64,000 bases of DNA, from contig CM043942.1 of the NCBI GenBank assembly GCA_014529385.2, positions 24,926,469 to 24,990,468 on the forward strand, written 5' to 3'. Positions 1 through 11,053 of the stretch are shown here, in pieces. Each line of letters opens with the position of its first letter. Within the stretch, counting starts at the first letter, position 1. The stretch comes from Adiantum capillus-veneris (Eukaryota > Streptophyta > Polypodiopsida > Polypodiales > Pteridaceae). A program made the translations under genes and the position numbers. Below the pieces are notes generated by a model. The model was given only the letters and a program-made list of their open reading frames with translations, did not search any database and was not told the origin of the DNA.

Positions 1-2
1 AG

Positions 3-1664
3 AATGGCAAACGTGCGCTTGGCCAAGCAGGTTTTCGAAAGCATCATAGCACTATTGATCACCTTGTCACTCTTCGAGTTCTTATGGAAGCGTCTCGATT
101 GAAAGGAAAAAAGTTGTATTGTTGCTTTGTGGATTTCAAGAAAGCTTTTGACATGGTACCGCGAGGAAATCTTTGGAGACGTATGCAAAGCCTTCAAGTG
201 CCGAGAGAATTTATGCATGCAGTCTTTCGCATCTACCAAAAAGTGATATGTCGATTACGTATGGGAGATGGAATTTCAGAATTTTTTGCAAGCACTATTG
301 GTGTCAAACAAGGATGCCCACTTTCCCCAACCCTCTTTGGGCTACTCATTGATGAATTGGAATACATGGTTCTTGATTTTATGCAGCAAGAAGGCATAGA
401 AGAGGTTAAGATTGGAAATGCGGTGATCATGCTTTTTCTTTATGCCGATGATGTAGTGCTCTTGGCACATACCTTAGAAGATGCACAAAAGCTTATGAGT
501 GTCTTGGAACGCTTTTGCCTACATAGCGGGCTGATCGTGAATGGATCCAAAACCAAGGTTATGCTTGTAAAGACCCTCAATGACGAAAATCCATGCATTG
601 TATACAACAATGAGAAACTTGAAGTGGTAGATCACTTCAAGTACCTTGGCCTTGAGGTTCCATCCAATCATAAATGGAAGGATTGTGCAATGCGTCGCTT
701 GGAAGCCGGAAAGAGGGCTTATTATGCATTTGAGAACATGTGCAATGCAGGAGAGATCAAGTGTTGGGCTCTCAAAAAGTACCTCTTTGACACATTGGTG
801 ACACCGGTGCTTCTTTATGGAGTGGAGGTGTGGGGTGGAAGCATCGGGAAGTCTACTTGGAAAGAGTTTGAGAATGTCCAAAAGCGTTTTCTCACCAACT
901 TTCTCCAAGTCAAGACACAAACACCCTACATGCTCTTACTTCTTGAGTCCGGATCGCTTCCCATTGAGGTCTTGGGCATGGAAAGGGTTGTGGAGTACAT
1001 GCGTAAGACACAACGTAGCCCTTTGCATCGACTTCCTAGAATCGCATATAAAGCAAGTCAAAAGGTTCAAAAGACATGCAAGAGCAAAATACTAAGTTCG
1101 GGGTGGATGCTTGATATCAAGAAATGGTTTGGAAGATGGGATGCATGTCACTTGGTCAAGGATGCGTCGATCGACTCCCAAGTTAATGAGGCCTTCTTAC
1201 AACGCCAATGTATCATGGCTTGGGAGAAATCTGGAGGTTCTCGCTTCAGCCATTACACCACACACGTTGCCCCAAACTACAAATCTCTCTTCTTCTCGGA
1301 ACGAGGTAACCGAACCCCTTCCTACATCCTTGAGCCCATCCCGTTGAGTGCGATCCGCACCATTGCCTCCATTCGTCTTAGCTCCCATTCTCTACGCTGC
1401 GAGACAGGACGTTGGGGCACTGGCGAGGAGTGTCATCGACTTTGCACCTTATGCCCTCGTCAAGTGCGAGAGAGTGAGTACCACACACTACTTGAGTGCT
1501 CAGCTTTTGACCACATTAGGTCCTCTTTTCCCCATATATTCAGCCATGAGCTCTCCCTACATACCTTCCTCTCCCAACCACGATGTGGACTCTCTATTGC
1601 GACGCTCATTTCAGCCATTTTTGAGCATCGAGAGTCACTTATGAACTCCACTCACACCACGTGA
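3..1664 (+). CDS. LINE-A: non-LTR retrotransposon ORF2, reverse transcriptase to C-terminal zinc motif (5' end outside window)
   Basis: The reading frame is open from the first complete codon (base 3) to the TGA at 1662-1664, so the ATG at 84 is internal and the protein begins left of the window. The residues before it (LGQAGFRKHHSTIDHLVTLR) are the usual finger region of LINE reverse transcriptases. Motif A (FVDFKKAFD) lies near 126-152, motif B (GVKQGCPLSPTLFG) near 300-340 and the catalytic YADD at 441-452. The C-terminus has a CX2CX9HX4C cysteine-histidine motif starting at CTLC (1443-1454), common in plant LINE ORF2 proteins. The enzyme would copy its own RNA at a nicked target. No internal stop or frameshift occurs over about 550 codons, which makes this the least decayed LINE segment here. 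The clade is not assigned. LINE-C (57839-60818) seems to be the same family and supplies the missing upstream domains. Confidence 0.93.
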   Translation, partial: NGKRALGQAGFRKHHSTIDHLVTLRVLMEASRLKGKKLYCCFVDFKKAFDMVPRGNLWRRMQSLQVPREFMHAVFRIYQKVICRLRMGDGISEFFASTIGVKQGCPLSPTLFGLLIDELEYMVLDFMQQEGIEEVKIGNAVIMLFLYADDVVLLAHTLEDAQKLMSVLERFCLHSGLIVNGSKTKVMLVKTLNDENPCIVYNNEKLEVVDHFKYLGLEVPSNHKWKDCAMRRLEAGKRAYYAFENMCNAGEIKCWALKKYLFDTLVTPVLLYGVEVWGGSIGKSTWKEFENVQKRFLTNFLQVKTQTPYMLLLLESGSLPIEVLGMERVVEYMRKTQRSPLHRLPRIAYKASQKVQKTCKSKILSSGWMLDIKKWFGRWDACHLVKDASIDSQVNEAFLQRQCIMAWEKSGGSRFSHYTTHVAPNYKSLFFSERGNRTPSYILEPIPLSAIRTIASIRLSSHSLRCETGRWGTGEECHRLCTLCPRQVRESEYHTLLECSAFDHIRSSFPHIFSHELSLHTFLSQPRCGLSIATLISAIFEHRESLMNSTHTT

Positions 1665-1962
<298 letters not shown>

Positions 1963-2249
1963 CTCGAATTAATACGTTGATTCCCCCCGTGCGTTCTGAA
2001 GGCCTAACCATTTTCTGCATTCACATAGGCTAGTACGTCAAGCAAATACATGACACTTTTCATTCAATAGCAAAACGAGCGTTGGCTATCGCCTCTAAAC
2101 ACACTGATGAACGTGAGAAATGCAAGGTGTAGAACCGGAAGACCAACAGATGATGCCGGTAGCGGTTTTCATCAAACGCCTGTGTAGGTAGCGATACTTC
2201 TGTGGATGGCATTTTGGAACTTTTTGTGAGTTTCAAGTGTTTCTTTTTT
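1963..2249. other. Intergenic stretch without recognised features
   Basis: About 290 bases of ordinary composition between the microsatellite cluster and the 3' end of LINE-B. I see no ORF, repeat or RNA gene. Confidence 0.5.
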
Positions 2250-3048
2250 AAAATGAAATGAATGTTATATTAACGTCTTCAAAAGGCCAAAGTGACCTAT
2301 GAGACCAAAAAGTTACAATGTGGTGAGTCTGATACAAAGTCAGAGTAACAAAATAACAAAATAGAAATACTACACTATGGAATCCTAAACTGCTAGGTGT
2401 GAACTAACCACTAGCTGGAATAGCTAAATCACAAGAGATCCAGCATCGATCACACTGGCGGATCTCATCAACCTCCTCCATGGTCAGTAGTCTGATCGGG
2501 CGTCGTGCATGTCCGGCCAAAGTGATCCGAATCCTCTGATGCAGCCTCCATCGATGCTGTGTAGTTCTCCACAGGCGTGTTTGGATCTCCCCAGCTCGGT
2601 CGCTCGGTCGATCAGTGTGCCTCTGGTGTGAGGCGACGAGCTCTACTGTGGTAGTAGCTCCTCCGGGTGTCAATTGTCTGCTCTAAAGAAGTCTGTGATC
2701 TATCTCTAAGGCTGGCTAGCCTCTCCTCTTATCATGCTCTCTCTGTGTCTACGTAGCTCGAGCAAAAACAAACCCAGGCATCTCTGATCCTCGTACCGCA
2801 TGACTCTAGAGAGTGGTCCAAAGCCTTCTCTGAACAAGCAGTGGAAGCGGCCTCATATCTCGTAGTAGAGAGGGCAGTGGCATGTGTAGTGCAACTGTGT
2901 TTCATGCTCCATGTCACACAGGGGGCATGTATTGGCCTCTAATCGTACTCCGTTGTATCTCCCAGTCTCGATCCGCACTTGGTGTGAAGATGTGCGTATC
3001 TGACCAATAGCACATCGTATCCCATGAGACAAGTGGGTGTCCATGTAT

Positions 3049-3050
<2 letters not shown>
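2250..3050 (-). pseudogene. LINE-B: 3' fragment of a non-LTR retrotransposon ORF2 and 3' UTR
   Basis: Read on the minus strand from 3044, the frame gives the LINE C-terminal signature GIRCAIGQIRTSSHQVRIET, then a CX2CX8HX4C motif (CPLC...H...C). It continues past a TGA (CPLYYEI-stop-GRF, plausibly an old CGA codon) to about 2745. Downstream on the minus strand lies a 3' UTR whose end matches that of LINE-A before running into an A/T-rich tail near 2230-2255. The fragment is cut at its 5' side exactly where the GA array at 3051 begins, so all of RT is missing. It is decayed and non-functional, and similar to but clearly diverged from LINE-A. Confidence 0.8.
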
Positions 3051-3086
<36 letters not shown>

Positions 3087-3101
3087 CTCTTTAGAGAGCC
3101 C

Positions 3102-3162
<61 letters not shown>

Positions 3163-3182
3163 CTAGTAGCAGCCTACTACGG

Positions 3183-3215
<33 letters not shown>

Positions 3216-3297
3216 AGAGAGAGAGCTGTGTGTGAGAGAGAGAGAGGAGGCAATCGCCTCACCCCCCCTCTCGCTCCCTCTCACTAGTAGCGGCCTA

Positions 3298-3375
<78 letters not shown>

Positions 3376-3382
3376 CAGTTGC

Positions 3383-3418
<36 letters not shown>

Positions 3419-3442
3419 GAGAGAGAGGGGTGGGGCGACTGC

Positions 3443-3513
<71 letters not shown>

Positions 3514-3524
3514 TAGGCCGCTAC

Positions 3525-3570
<46 letters not shown>

Positions 3571-3724
3571 GGCTACCCTCTCTCTCTCTCTCTCTGTAGT
3601 AGGCTGCAATACTAGAGAGAGAGAGGGATAAAGAGAGAGAGAGAGAGGGGGGGGGGGGGGGCTTTCTAAAGAGAGTCTCTCTCACCCTCTTTCGTTGTGT
3701 GTAGGACGCACACATTCTACAAAC

Positions 3725-3789
<65 letters not shown>

Positions 3790-3830
3790 CTCTTTAGAGA
3801 GCACCCCCTCTCTCTCTCTACCTTTGTACA
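3051..3830. repeat. Mosaic of GA/TC/GT microsatellites and short palindromic modules
   Basis: Blocks of (GA)n, (TC)n, (GT)n and poly-G alternate with short near-palindromes of a few recurring types. Type A: CTCTCTTTAGAGAG at 3085 and 3788, with an inverted version near 3661-3677. Type B: TAGTAGC-R-GCCTACTA at 3163 and 3284, and the opposite sense at 3511 and 3597. Type C: GAGGCAATCGCCTC at 3247, GGGCGACTGCCC at 3433, and diverged forms at 3371 and 3561. Type D: a 12-bp-arm hairpin at 3693-3728, related to the one at 1889. The order looks like B-C-B-C-C-B-C-B with microsatellite arms between. No coding potential. Confidence 0.9.
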
Positions 3831-3955
3831 CTAGGCCTACCTATGCGCACACTGGCCCGCCACCTATGCTTGCCCTTGCCTACCTCCGCCTTGCAGAGTC
3901 GCCCTTGATGCCCACCTATTTTGCTTGCATAGCCTGCTCTAAGGTTGTCACACCT

Positions 3956-3963
3956 CCCCCCCG

Positions 3964-4014
<51 letters not shown>

Positions 4015-4019
4015 CCCCC
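3956..4019. repeat. Poly-C tract containing 50 consecutive C
   Basis: A C-rich run interrupted only by single G bases at 3963 and 4014, leaving 50 uninterrupted C from 3964 to 4013. The complementary strand is a G tract able to form G-quadruplexes. A proline-rich ORF across it is an artefact. The exact length depends on read accuracy, because homopolymers of this size are error-prone. Confidence 0.9.
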
Positions 4020-5631
4020 AACTCACTCATGCACACTGGTACGTCCTCCGCATATATTGCTCCCACCCTCTATCACACTCACTGCCATTTGAGTTTGAGA
4101 ATGGTTTTAAGTTCAATAGCTCTCTCTCGAGTATTATGCCACCTTCAATGACAATTATAGCCAGACATGTTGATGTAGATGGGTTCTATCTTTGGTATAT
4201 CATTTAAGCGTTCAATGCAGCTTCAGACATCTGTGTCACCTATAAATGTGGCTAGTACCCCTTCCTTAGTCTTTTTAGATATCATCACTTTTGAGTGAAA
4301 AGGTGTGTTGCACTCGTAGAGGATTGTTGTTATGGGTAGACCGAACTTGTGTCTTAGATGGCATGAGATGAGGCACTTGGTGAGGGATTTCCCTAGAGAG
4401 AGACAACAGAGATGACTAACTGGTCGGAGGAGGAGACAATCCTCAAAGACACACTAGAGTTCTACACAACAACAAGACTTCATGGAGAGTGACCAATAGC
4501 AAAGTGCTCAATAATAGCACAATGTTGAGCAGACATAGCGAGAGAGAAAGAGATTGGCAGGTAGATAGGGACAAGCACGGCCTATCCTTGTTTACAAAAG
4601 GGTATTGAAACAAAGATTTCCAGAGGCAAAGCAGCCCCCAGACAGACTCCAGAGGAGAGGTTACTAGATTAGAATCAAGAGTAGGTACCAAGGCCATTGC
4701 TGACAGAATGATAGAGGAGGACCAACAATTGATGGCAGTTCGGTAGGAGACTTTGTTGCTATGGGGGGCAAGGAAGTGACTCTTTGCAATTTGCAGAGGA
4801 TTTTGACTATTAAGCTGGCTTTGCATCTCTAACAATTGTCCCGGTATTTGAGATCTTGTTGGCTTAAGTTTTTTGTGGTTGACCCATGGAGATCTCTAGG
4901 TATATATTTGAGAAGTGCGCCACTATGTGTGGAACAACCACATATTCCTTGGTCTAGAGAGATATCCCATTATCAATATTTAGGGTATAGGTCTTACATG
5001 ATAATTCCTTCTGGAAAAGGGAAGCTATCTATGATATCGTATCGGAGCAGACAATGGTTGAGGCCAATTACTTTATGGATGGCAAAAAATTTGCAAGTAA
5101 ATTTGAGAGCCAATTTAGAGAGGCTTTAGGGTAGTTGGTTTGGTCAGAGAGATGTGCATCTTGGTACATTGATCCCTTGGCCATTAAGGTGGACAGCCAG
5201 TGGGTCCCCTTGCCTCTCTTACGGTTTGGTTGTGCCTTCGATCCACATCCTTTTTCGGGATACATCATCAAGAAATGTTAGAGTGGATGAAAATGATTTT
5301 GGAGGCACGGCCTAGGGTTTTCACAGTTCCATTGTCTTTTGTGCACTGCTATAAGAGGTTTTTATAGCAGATGCTTTATATCAGTCAAATAACCAGCACT
5401 AGACTTTGTGGTTTTTGCTACATCTCCCGAGGTGGATAGAGCTTTGGGTAGATTTGTGTAGACTTGATCAATATCCAGATAGCTACACTCTACCACGTTT
5501 CTTTATCCCTAGATGTATCGTGTGGTTTATCCATGATGTCATTGTACATCCATCCAGGTCTTTCCCATATTTCTTTTATATGGACCAATGGCCAATTCCG
5601 ATGTAATGCAAAGGGTCAAAGCCCCACTTTT

Positions 5632-5633
<2 letters not shown>
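4020..5633 (+). pseudogene. Unrecognised region with a decayed coding fragment near 5014-5275
   Basis: Most of this stretch shows only short ORFs broken in every frame. One + frame is clearly protein-like. It starts near 5020 with EQTMVEANYFMDGKKFASKF, passes one TAG, and continues with ASWYIDPLAIKVDSQWVPLP and then HPFSGYIIKKC before TAG at about 5278. Its composition (W, P, aromatic residues, no low complexity) suggests an eroded real gene or element protein. I do not recognise the family and assign no function. Confidence 0.35.

Positions 5634-5677
<44 letters not shown>
5634..5677. repeat. (GA)n microsatellite
   Basis: About 21 uninterrupted GA units directly after a TTTTATTGAGAGA junction. 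It resembles the other GA arrays of the window but has no palindromic module beside it. Confidence 0.95.
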
Positions 5678-5680
<3 letters not shown>

Positions 5681-5759
5681 TGCTAATCCAAAACAAATCC
5701 TAGAAGGCCAAAAGAGAAAAAATCTCTCTCGTTATTAATGAGCTTCTAATTTATGAATC

Positions 5760-6360
5760 TCACTCGATTTTTGGTTCGCTCAGAAGTTTTCGCTCGGGCT
5801 ATGGTAAGACTCATCTTGAAGCACTAAGACAAAATAGCTGCAATCTGCAAAAACCTGCAAATCTGTTGAACCTGCTATCGTGGTACCTGTAACGCTTTCT
5901 ACACTCAACGAGTGTCCACAATCAAGCGTACATACAACCATTGTACTTGTACAGTAAATCTCTGTATACTGCACTTTGGAGACCTATTCAGAAACTTGTA
6001 CGAAAAACCCCCACAAAAAATTTCGCTACGCGGGGCGCCTTCGGCATCTGGTCGTGGATTGCGAACGAAGGGATTGTGATGCTCTTGCTCTCTTAGCCTC
6101 TCTTGCCTGCACCAGTCTATGATACCATGTAAAGAATGAGGATTCAAGAGAGCTACACAAGACAAGCACAAAGCACACAGAGATGGAAAGCTTCTTCTTC
6201 TTCTCACAGAAAAGAGAGTACAAAATGACTAAGTGCTAAAACTGAAAAGTAGCACATATGTACATGCGGTCACTAAGTGTGAACACGCTAGAAGCGTACT
6301 AGGCTGGCATTATAAGTGTAGTCCAGCTGTAGAATCACTGGCAGAGATCCTCCGTGTCGG
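5760..6360 (-). mobile_element. Copia-type LTR relic with primer-binding site, minus strand
   Basis: On the minus strand the sequence TTTACA (6128-6133) is followed at once by TGGTATCATAGACTGG (6112-6127). This closely resembles the initiator-tRNA-Met primer site TGGTATCAGAGCC that starts most plant Ty1/copia elements. The LTR therefore lies at 6128 and upward, truncated towards about 6360 where the next element begins. The internal leader runs downward to about 5760. No gag or pol frame survives. The primer site differs from the standard by an inserted or changed base, which agrees with age. Confidence 0.5.
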
Positions 6361-7080
6361 TCACCTAAGGTGCCAGTGAGTAAATGTCGTAAGCGGCCAA
6401 GACCCGTAGTGGATGCCAGCTCAAGATGTAGAGCTCGACATCTCAACACTATAGAGTCTGCTATGAAGGGTAAAATGACTACAGAGGTTTTACATGAAGC
6501 TGGAGATTGCATTTGGCTTGAAACAGGTTGGAATGACCCTGTGGAATCTTTGTCAGTGCATGCATATATTGCCAAATGTCAAGCAAATGAGGCCATTGTT
6601 GAAGAGAAACGTAGGCGCGAGAATGGGGATGAAGGGCCTTCAAAGCGGGCAACGAGGAGTGGAGGTAGAAATGACACAGTGCCTCCTAGATCACCTTCCC
6701 CGTAGCAAATGCCTGTCCCCAAAGTGCCTATGCAAGAAGCCTCTAAAGACAAGAAGAAGGATGCAACAAAATCCAAAGCAAAGGGTCCGGCCTACAAACT
6801 CCAATCCGATATAGAGGCAGCAACGGATCTCAAAAAGGTTTTGGAAGAGAGGATTCTAAACAGTAAGGTGGAATTTACCTTGGGTGAGGTCCTTGGTATA
6901 GCAAAGCAGGAATTCCACGAAGAAATAATTGATATCATAAAGAGGAAGCGGCAGTCTCTTACTGAATCTATCCATGTACAGGGTGAAGAAGAGACTTTAA
7001 ATGCACAGGGTGTACATGTCTATGGCAAACAAGGTGATGAAACTATTGTTGTGGATGCTACAAGTCTCGAGGAGGAGTAA
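6361..7080 (+). pseudogene. Outer Ty3/gypsy element: end of gag and linker to protease
   Basis: Two adjoining + frames (6370-6705 and 6709-7080, separated by one TAG) make one protein. It has a basic region (GPSKRATRSGGRND), then a conserved block (KGPAYKLQSDIEAATDLKKV ... EFTLGEVLGIAKQEFHE ... IIDIIKRKRQ). That block sits just before the retropepsin in one group of Ty3/gypsy polyproteins. The order protease, RT, RNase H, integrase downstream supports this. The N-terminal gag (capsid) and the 5' LTR are missing, so the element is truncated on its left at the copia relic. Family assignment is by memory of the motif, not by search. Confidence 0.65.
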
Positions 7081-7632
7081 AACACGTTTGCTTCTTGGAT
7101 GATGAAGATGAAGTGGAGACCACTCACAAGAGCTACTACTTGAATAGTTGGGCAAGAGCAACTACTGAGTAGCTGGTAAAAGTGGGAGACTTAGAACAGC
7201 CATACATTGCATTGATAGATGTCGAAAATTAACCTCATGTCAAAGAGTCTTTATCAAAAAGGGAAATGGCCAATTGATATAAATCATGGATGGATGATTC
7301 GTGCAGTAAACAACTCATTAGGGGAGTTGTATTGAGCTTGTCCAAATGTAAAGATGACTATTGGGGATGACTATTAGGAGATGTCTACATATCCTCTTAT
7401 CCTTGGGCAGCCATACATCACTGCTACTCGCATGGAAACCAAGGTGATGGATGGTGGGTCAGCTTATGCAAGAATAAGGAGCAGGGATGGAAAGCATGCA
7501 GTACGGTTCCTTACTGTTTGTGTAGACCATGAAAGGAACCGTGAAAGTCTTAGAGAGCAACCCTTGCCAAAGACGAACAAAGAATTCAAGGACTACAGGG
7601 ATATGAGAGGTTTTGGCCATGTACCATTGTAG
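7081..7632 (+). pseudogene. Outer Ty3/gypsy element: degenerate aspartic protease (retropepsin)
   Basis: Reading across frames gives a retropepsin-like domain: PYIALIDV near 7200-7225, where the catalytic Asp should lie, then a flap region reading KGNGQLI in one frame. The C-terminal part is MSTYPLILGQPYITATRMET followed by KVMDGGSAYARIRSRDGK (7381-7500). The expected D-T/S-G triad reads D-V-E-N followed by a TAA stop, so the catalytic loop is destroyed. Several stops between 7080 and 7380 confirm decay. A functional protease would cut the gag-pol polyprotein. Confidence 0.6.
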
Positions 7633-8188
7633 AGCGGGATTGCAGTGGTACAAGAAGAGAAAGGTTCTCGCATTATGTATATGCAAAGGATACATTTTCT
7701 ACAGATTTGTAGGATTATCAGACTATGGATCTATTGCTTTTACAGAGTGTGAGGACTTAAAGCGGGGTGAACGACAACTTGTAAATAGTGTACAAAGAGG
7801 TTTGAAGATGAATGGTTTGCTAGAAGATGATGAATGCATTGCAGGTGTGTTTGATGAGTGTTCTTTTGTGGATACTATGCAAGATTTGGAGTCTTTAGTG
7901 GATTGCAATTTGCATATGGGAAGTGAGGTCGTGAAAGTATGCTCAATAGAAATGTACAAAGTCATTGAGGATTTCAAAAATGCTCTAAGTGTTGATGTAC
8001 GAGTGGAGACTAAGTATAAGTCCGTGGCAAAGAAAGTGAAACCAGTGGCATTACCTCTACCAAAAGACTGCACAAATAAGATGGAACAAGCTGCTTTGCA
8101 ACCTAGCCTTCGTGACCCAAGCAAGATTGGACACAAGTTCACAAAGGATTCTTTGAAAGAGTTAAGGTTGGTTGCGAGGACAGTTTGA
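7613..8188 (+). pseudogene. Outer Ty3/gypsy element: protease-RT linker region
   Basis: A 191-codon open stretch between protease and RT with no recognised domain. It encodes an acidic, Lys-rich segment and ends in RDPSKIGHKFTKDSLKELRL, which leads directly into the RT frame that starts at 8185. In this gypsy group such a spacer is expected. It overlaps the RT reading frame by 4 bases, which implies a one-base frameshift in what was once a single pol frame. Confidence 0.5.
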
Positions 8189-8853
8189 AAAAAGCTGAAA
8201 AGATATGCTTTGAAGACATGCTTGCCAAACACGGAAAAGCTTTTGCATTTGAGCCTTATGAGATAGGGTGTGTTGATCCATCCATTGTTGTTCCTATGGT
8301 GATCTTCACTATCCCTCATGTACCTTGGAACTTGAGACCTATTCTTGTTCCAAAGGCTCATTTGCCAAAACTCATTGAGTTGCTTAATGAAAATATCAAG
8401 ATGGGTATCTTGGAGCCTTCTTGTGCTCCGTATTCAAACAGGTGGTTCACAGTTCCGAAGAAAAATGGTTCTTTACGCTTTATTCAGGATATGCAACCTG
8501 TAAATAAGGTGACAATCAAAAATGTGGGTATAGCGCCAATTGTCGATGAGTTTGCAGAGGCATTTGCAGGAAGGGCAATATATTCTATGGGAGATTTGTG
8601 CGCAGGGTATGATCAGTTCCAACTAGCAATGGAAAGCAGGGACTTGACTACCATGAGGACACCCTTGGGTTTAGTAAGGATGTGCACCTTACCTCAGGGG
8701 GCAACAAATTCAGTTGCACACATGATGAATGGTATGAACAAAGTCCTACGTGACTTCATACCGCAAACTACAATGCCTTTCCTTGATAATGTGCCAATCA
8801 AAGGATGTGATGTAAGTGATAAAGATGTGGCTCTAGACTTGAGGGGGTGCTGA
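8185..8853 (+). pseudogene. Outer Ty3/gypsy element: reverse transcriptase with mutated active site
   Basis: RT fingers and palm are clear: LVPKAHLPKLIELLNE, WFTVPKKNGSLRFIQDMQPV, VDEFAEAFAGRAIYSMGDL, TPLGLVRMCTLPQGATNSVA. The catalytic box, normally F/Y-x-D-D, reads FLDN at 8779-8790 and is followed by VPIKG, so the second essential Asp is Asn and polymerisation would be lost. The frame ends in a TGA at 8851-8853 inside the domain. RT sequence goes on in the same and neighbouring frames (LEEVNLTLSGQKSLFGVNEV) to about 9030. The FxDDVPIKG-type box differs from the FFDDI box of ordinary plant chromoviruses (compare 39065). Confidence 0.85.
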
Positions 8854-9797
8854 AAGTATGTGGCAACCCATATCAATGATTGTGATAATATCTTGTCAAG
8901 GCTGGAAGAGGTGAACCTTACCTTGTCTGGCCAAAAGTCGTTGTTTGGTGTGAATGAAGTTCTTATTGTGGGACATATGTGAGGGCCATATGGTAGAAGG
9001 CCTTGTCCTGCAAAGATTGATGTAATCTAGAGAATGAAAGAGAAATGTATAAATCTCACTGAGGTTCGAAGGTTCTTGGGTGCATGCGTGTTTTATGTTA
9101 TTTGGATTCCGCATTATGCACATGTAGCAGAGCCTTTGTATCAGCTTTTGAGAAAGAACAAGAAGTTTCAATGGGAAGAAATGCATACACATGCCATGAG
9201 GAAATTAAAGAAGTTGTTGCTTATGTCTCCAACTTTGAGGAAAGCAAACTATGAATGTGGAAGATATGTAATTGTGAGAGTGGATACTAGCCCCACAGAA
9301 ATTGGATGGGCGATTGGGCAAGATAATAATGATGGCAAGCGATATGTGGTGAGGTTTGGAGCAAAAGTCCTAAGTGCTCGTCAACGCAACTATCCACAAG
9401 TAAAAAGATGGGGAGTAGTCACATCTTTGAAATGTGACAAAGAGTATTTGATAGGAGCAAATGTAATAGTGGAGACTGATTGTCTACCCCTTCTTGGAAT
9501 GATCACAAGTTGCTTAACTCCTGACATTGCTATGTTGAGATGGATTGCCTACATAAAGTCCTTGAACCCAGAATTTAAGCATATTGCAGGGAAAGATAAT
9601 CCAGTTGTAGATATGCTTTCAAGAGCAAGGTATGAAAAAGAAGAAGACATAGTTGTCGAGGGCGATGATGTAGGCACACAGTTCTATAGTATCTCTCATG
9701 CCAAGGGTGATCGTGTTTGCCTATCCAATGCACTTGAGTCGTTTACAGAGGACCTATATCAAGGTGACTGGTTGCTCATTGGACGCTATCTGAGCAC
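8854..9797 (+). pseudogene. Outer Ty3/gypsy element: RT thumb/connection and RNase H
   Basis: The thumb-connection RRFLGACVFYVIWIPHYAHV (about 9066-9125) is followed by RNase H: VIVRVDTSPTEIGWAIGQ (first acidic residue in VRVDTS), then SARQRNYPQVKRWGVVTSLK, VIVETDCLPLLG and FKHIAGKDNPVVDMLSRA. The acidic residues are largely kept. The protein runs to GDWLLIGRYLST at 9797 and is cut there by the 5.6-kb insertion. The next residues of the same protein resume at 15367 (LTRQEGWTDQEFKRI). Stops near 8853, 8982 and 9029 lie upstream. Confidence 0.85.
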
Positions 9798-10843
9798 TGT
9801 AAGATCCCCAACCCGCCTATACCGAGATCGGGATGGGATCCTTGACAGGTCTCTAGGTCTGATAAAAATCAGAGTCTCTAAACAAGAAAAATCCAAGGAA
9901 TAGACCCTTACCATTGACAATGGCTTGGGTCTATAGCCTTAGAAGAAGACCTAGTCCTGTCTCGTAGTGGAAATGGGACAACCTTTTAAAAGTCCAAAGA
10001 AAAATATTTCGGCCCTATAACTGCCACAATTGGGCTAAGGTATCCTCAACCAACGCTTTTTTCCCCCTAACAGATGTGAGGGCACAGCCGCTGGTGGACT
10101 CCTCTTCCAAGTGAAGAAGTTTTCTAAACGTTTTAGTGCGCACGGATGGATAGTTACCTGACTAACCAGGTCCACCCGTCCATGATTGACAACCTTAGTC
10201 AATCCCCACTTACCACCCCGCACTCACACAAGATTTATTTATCTTATTATTACATTGTTTTAACATTTAAAATAATGGTCTCTTTTAATGTTCCATCACA
10301 GTAATTCCTTGAAAACAGCATTGAAAGCATTCTTTTAGAAAACAGACATCTTTAAACTTAAGACAGAGTACTGTCAATCAAAACATTGTCCATAATAACC
10401 ATGACTAGTACTCTTCTTGTCTCAAGACCACCTAAGGGTGAAAAACAGCACCCATTCCTTATTCAAATCCGGAGTGGATAAACCCCCACCCAAGGTTCCG
10501 GGTGCCCATACACCAAACTAGTTGCCCATACAACCGGGCGGCTCCCCTAGGATAAAAAAACGGTATCCTAACTTATGTAGAAACATCAAGACATGACACG
10601 AAGTAGAAACTCAACGTTCATGGCGGTAACCGACTTATCAGTGGCTAAAAAGCCAATCATTATCATCAATTTATACTAAGCAGTCGGAGGTGTCTTGAGA
10701 CAAGCTATCTTAAGGATGGTCAAAAATTTCTTTCCTAATTCAACAAGTTTTAACCCAAACAATTCTTTCCTACATTATAAACAAATGCACGTTGGAAGTT
10801 ACCTTCCGTTTTCAGCCGGTTTATCCTTCTTACGTATGCAATG

Positions 10844-11053
10844 CTAACTTATAAAAGAACTTAAACTAATTACAGACTTAATCGAATCCACCTGGGATTG
10901 ATTGGACATCTGTTGTTGCACTGGCGACTGAAGACTCTCCTCCGTAAGCCTACTACTAAGCCCGGCTTCGTCGTCGTGCGACGCTCTAGTTCGTTTTGGA
11001 GCTACGTCCTCATCATCAGATGTAGGATTTTCTCGGGTCCTTTTTGATATCAT
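10844..11053 (-). CDS. Small hypothetical ORF, 69 aa, highly charged N-terminus
   Basis: Minus-strand ORF beginning MISKRTRENPTSDDEDVAPK, with a second basic-acidic stretch and a Gln/Ser-rich end. The composition is not random for such AT-rich surroundings, and the orientation agrees with the TATA box at 14865. It may be a leader ORF or the start of a degenerate gag in the nested element. I do not recognise it, and coding status is doubtful. Confidence 0.25.
   Translation of the reverse strand: MISKRTRENPTSDDEDVAPKRTRASHDDEAGLSSRLTEESLQSPVQQQMSNQSQVDSIKSVISLSSFIS

Noticed and set aside
3051-3830. CRISPR-like array (palindromic repeats with spacers)
   Set aside because: The spacers are microsatellites and the palindromes vary in sequence and spacing. 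The genome is eukaryotic and no cas gene is present.
3695-4207. Proline-rich protein with a poly-Pro run (and poly-Gly on the other strand)
   Set aside because: The composition comes entirely from the C50 homopolymer; flanks have no coding signal.
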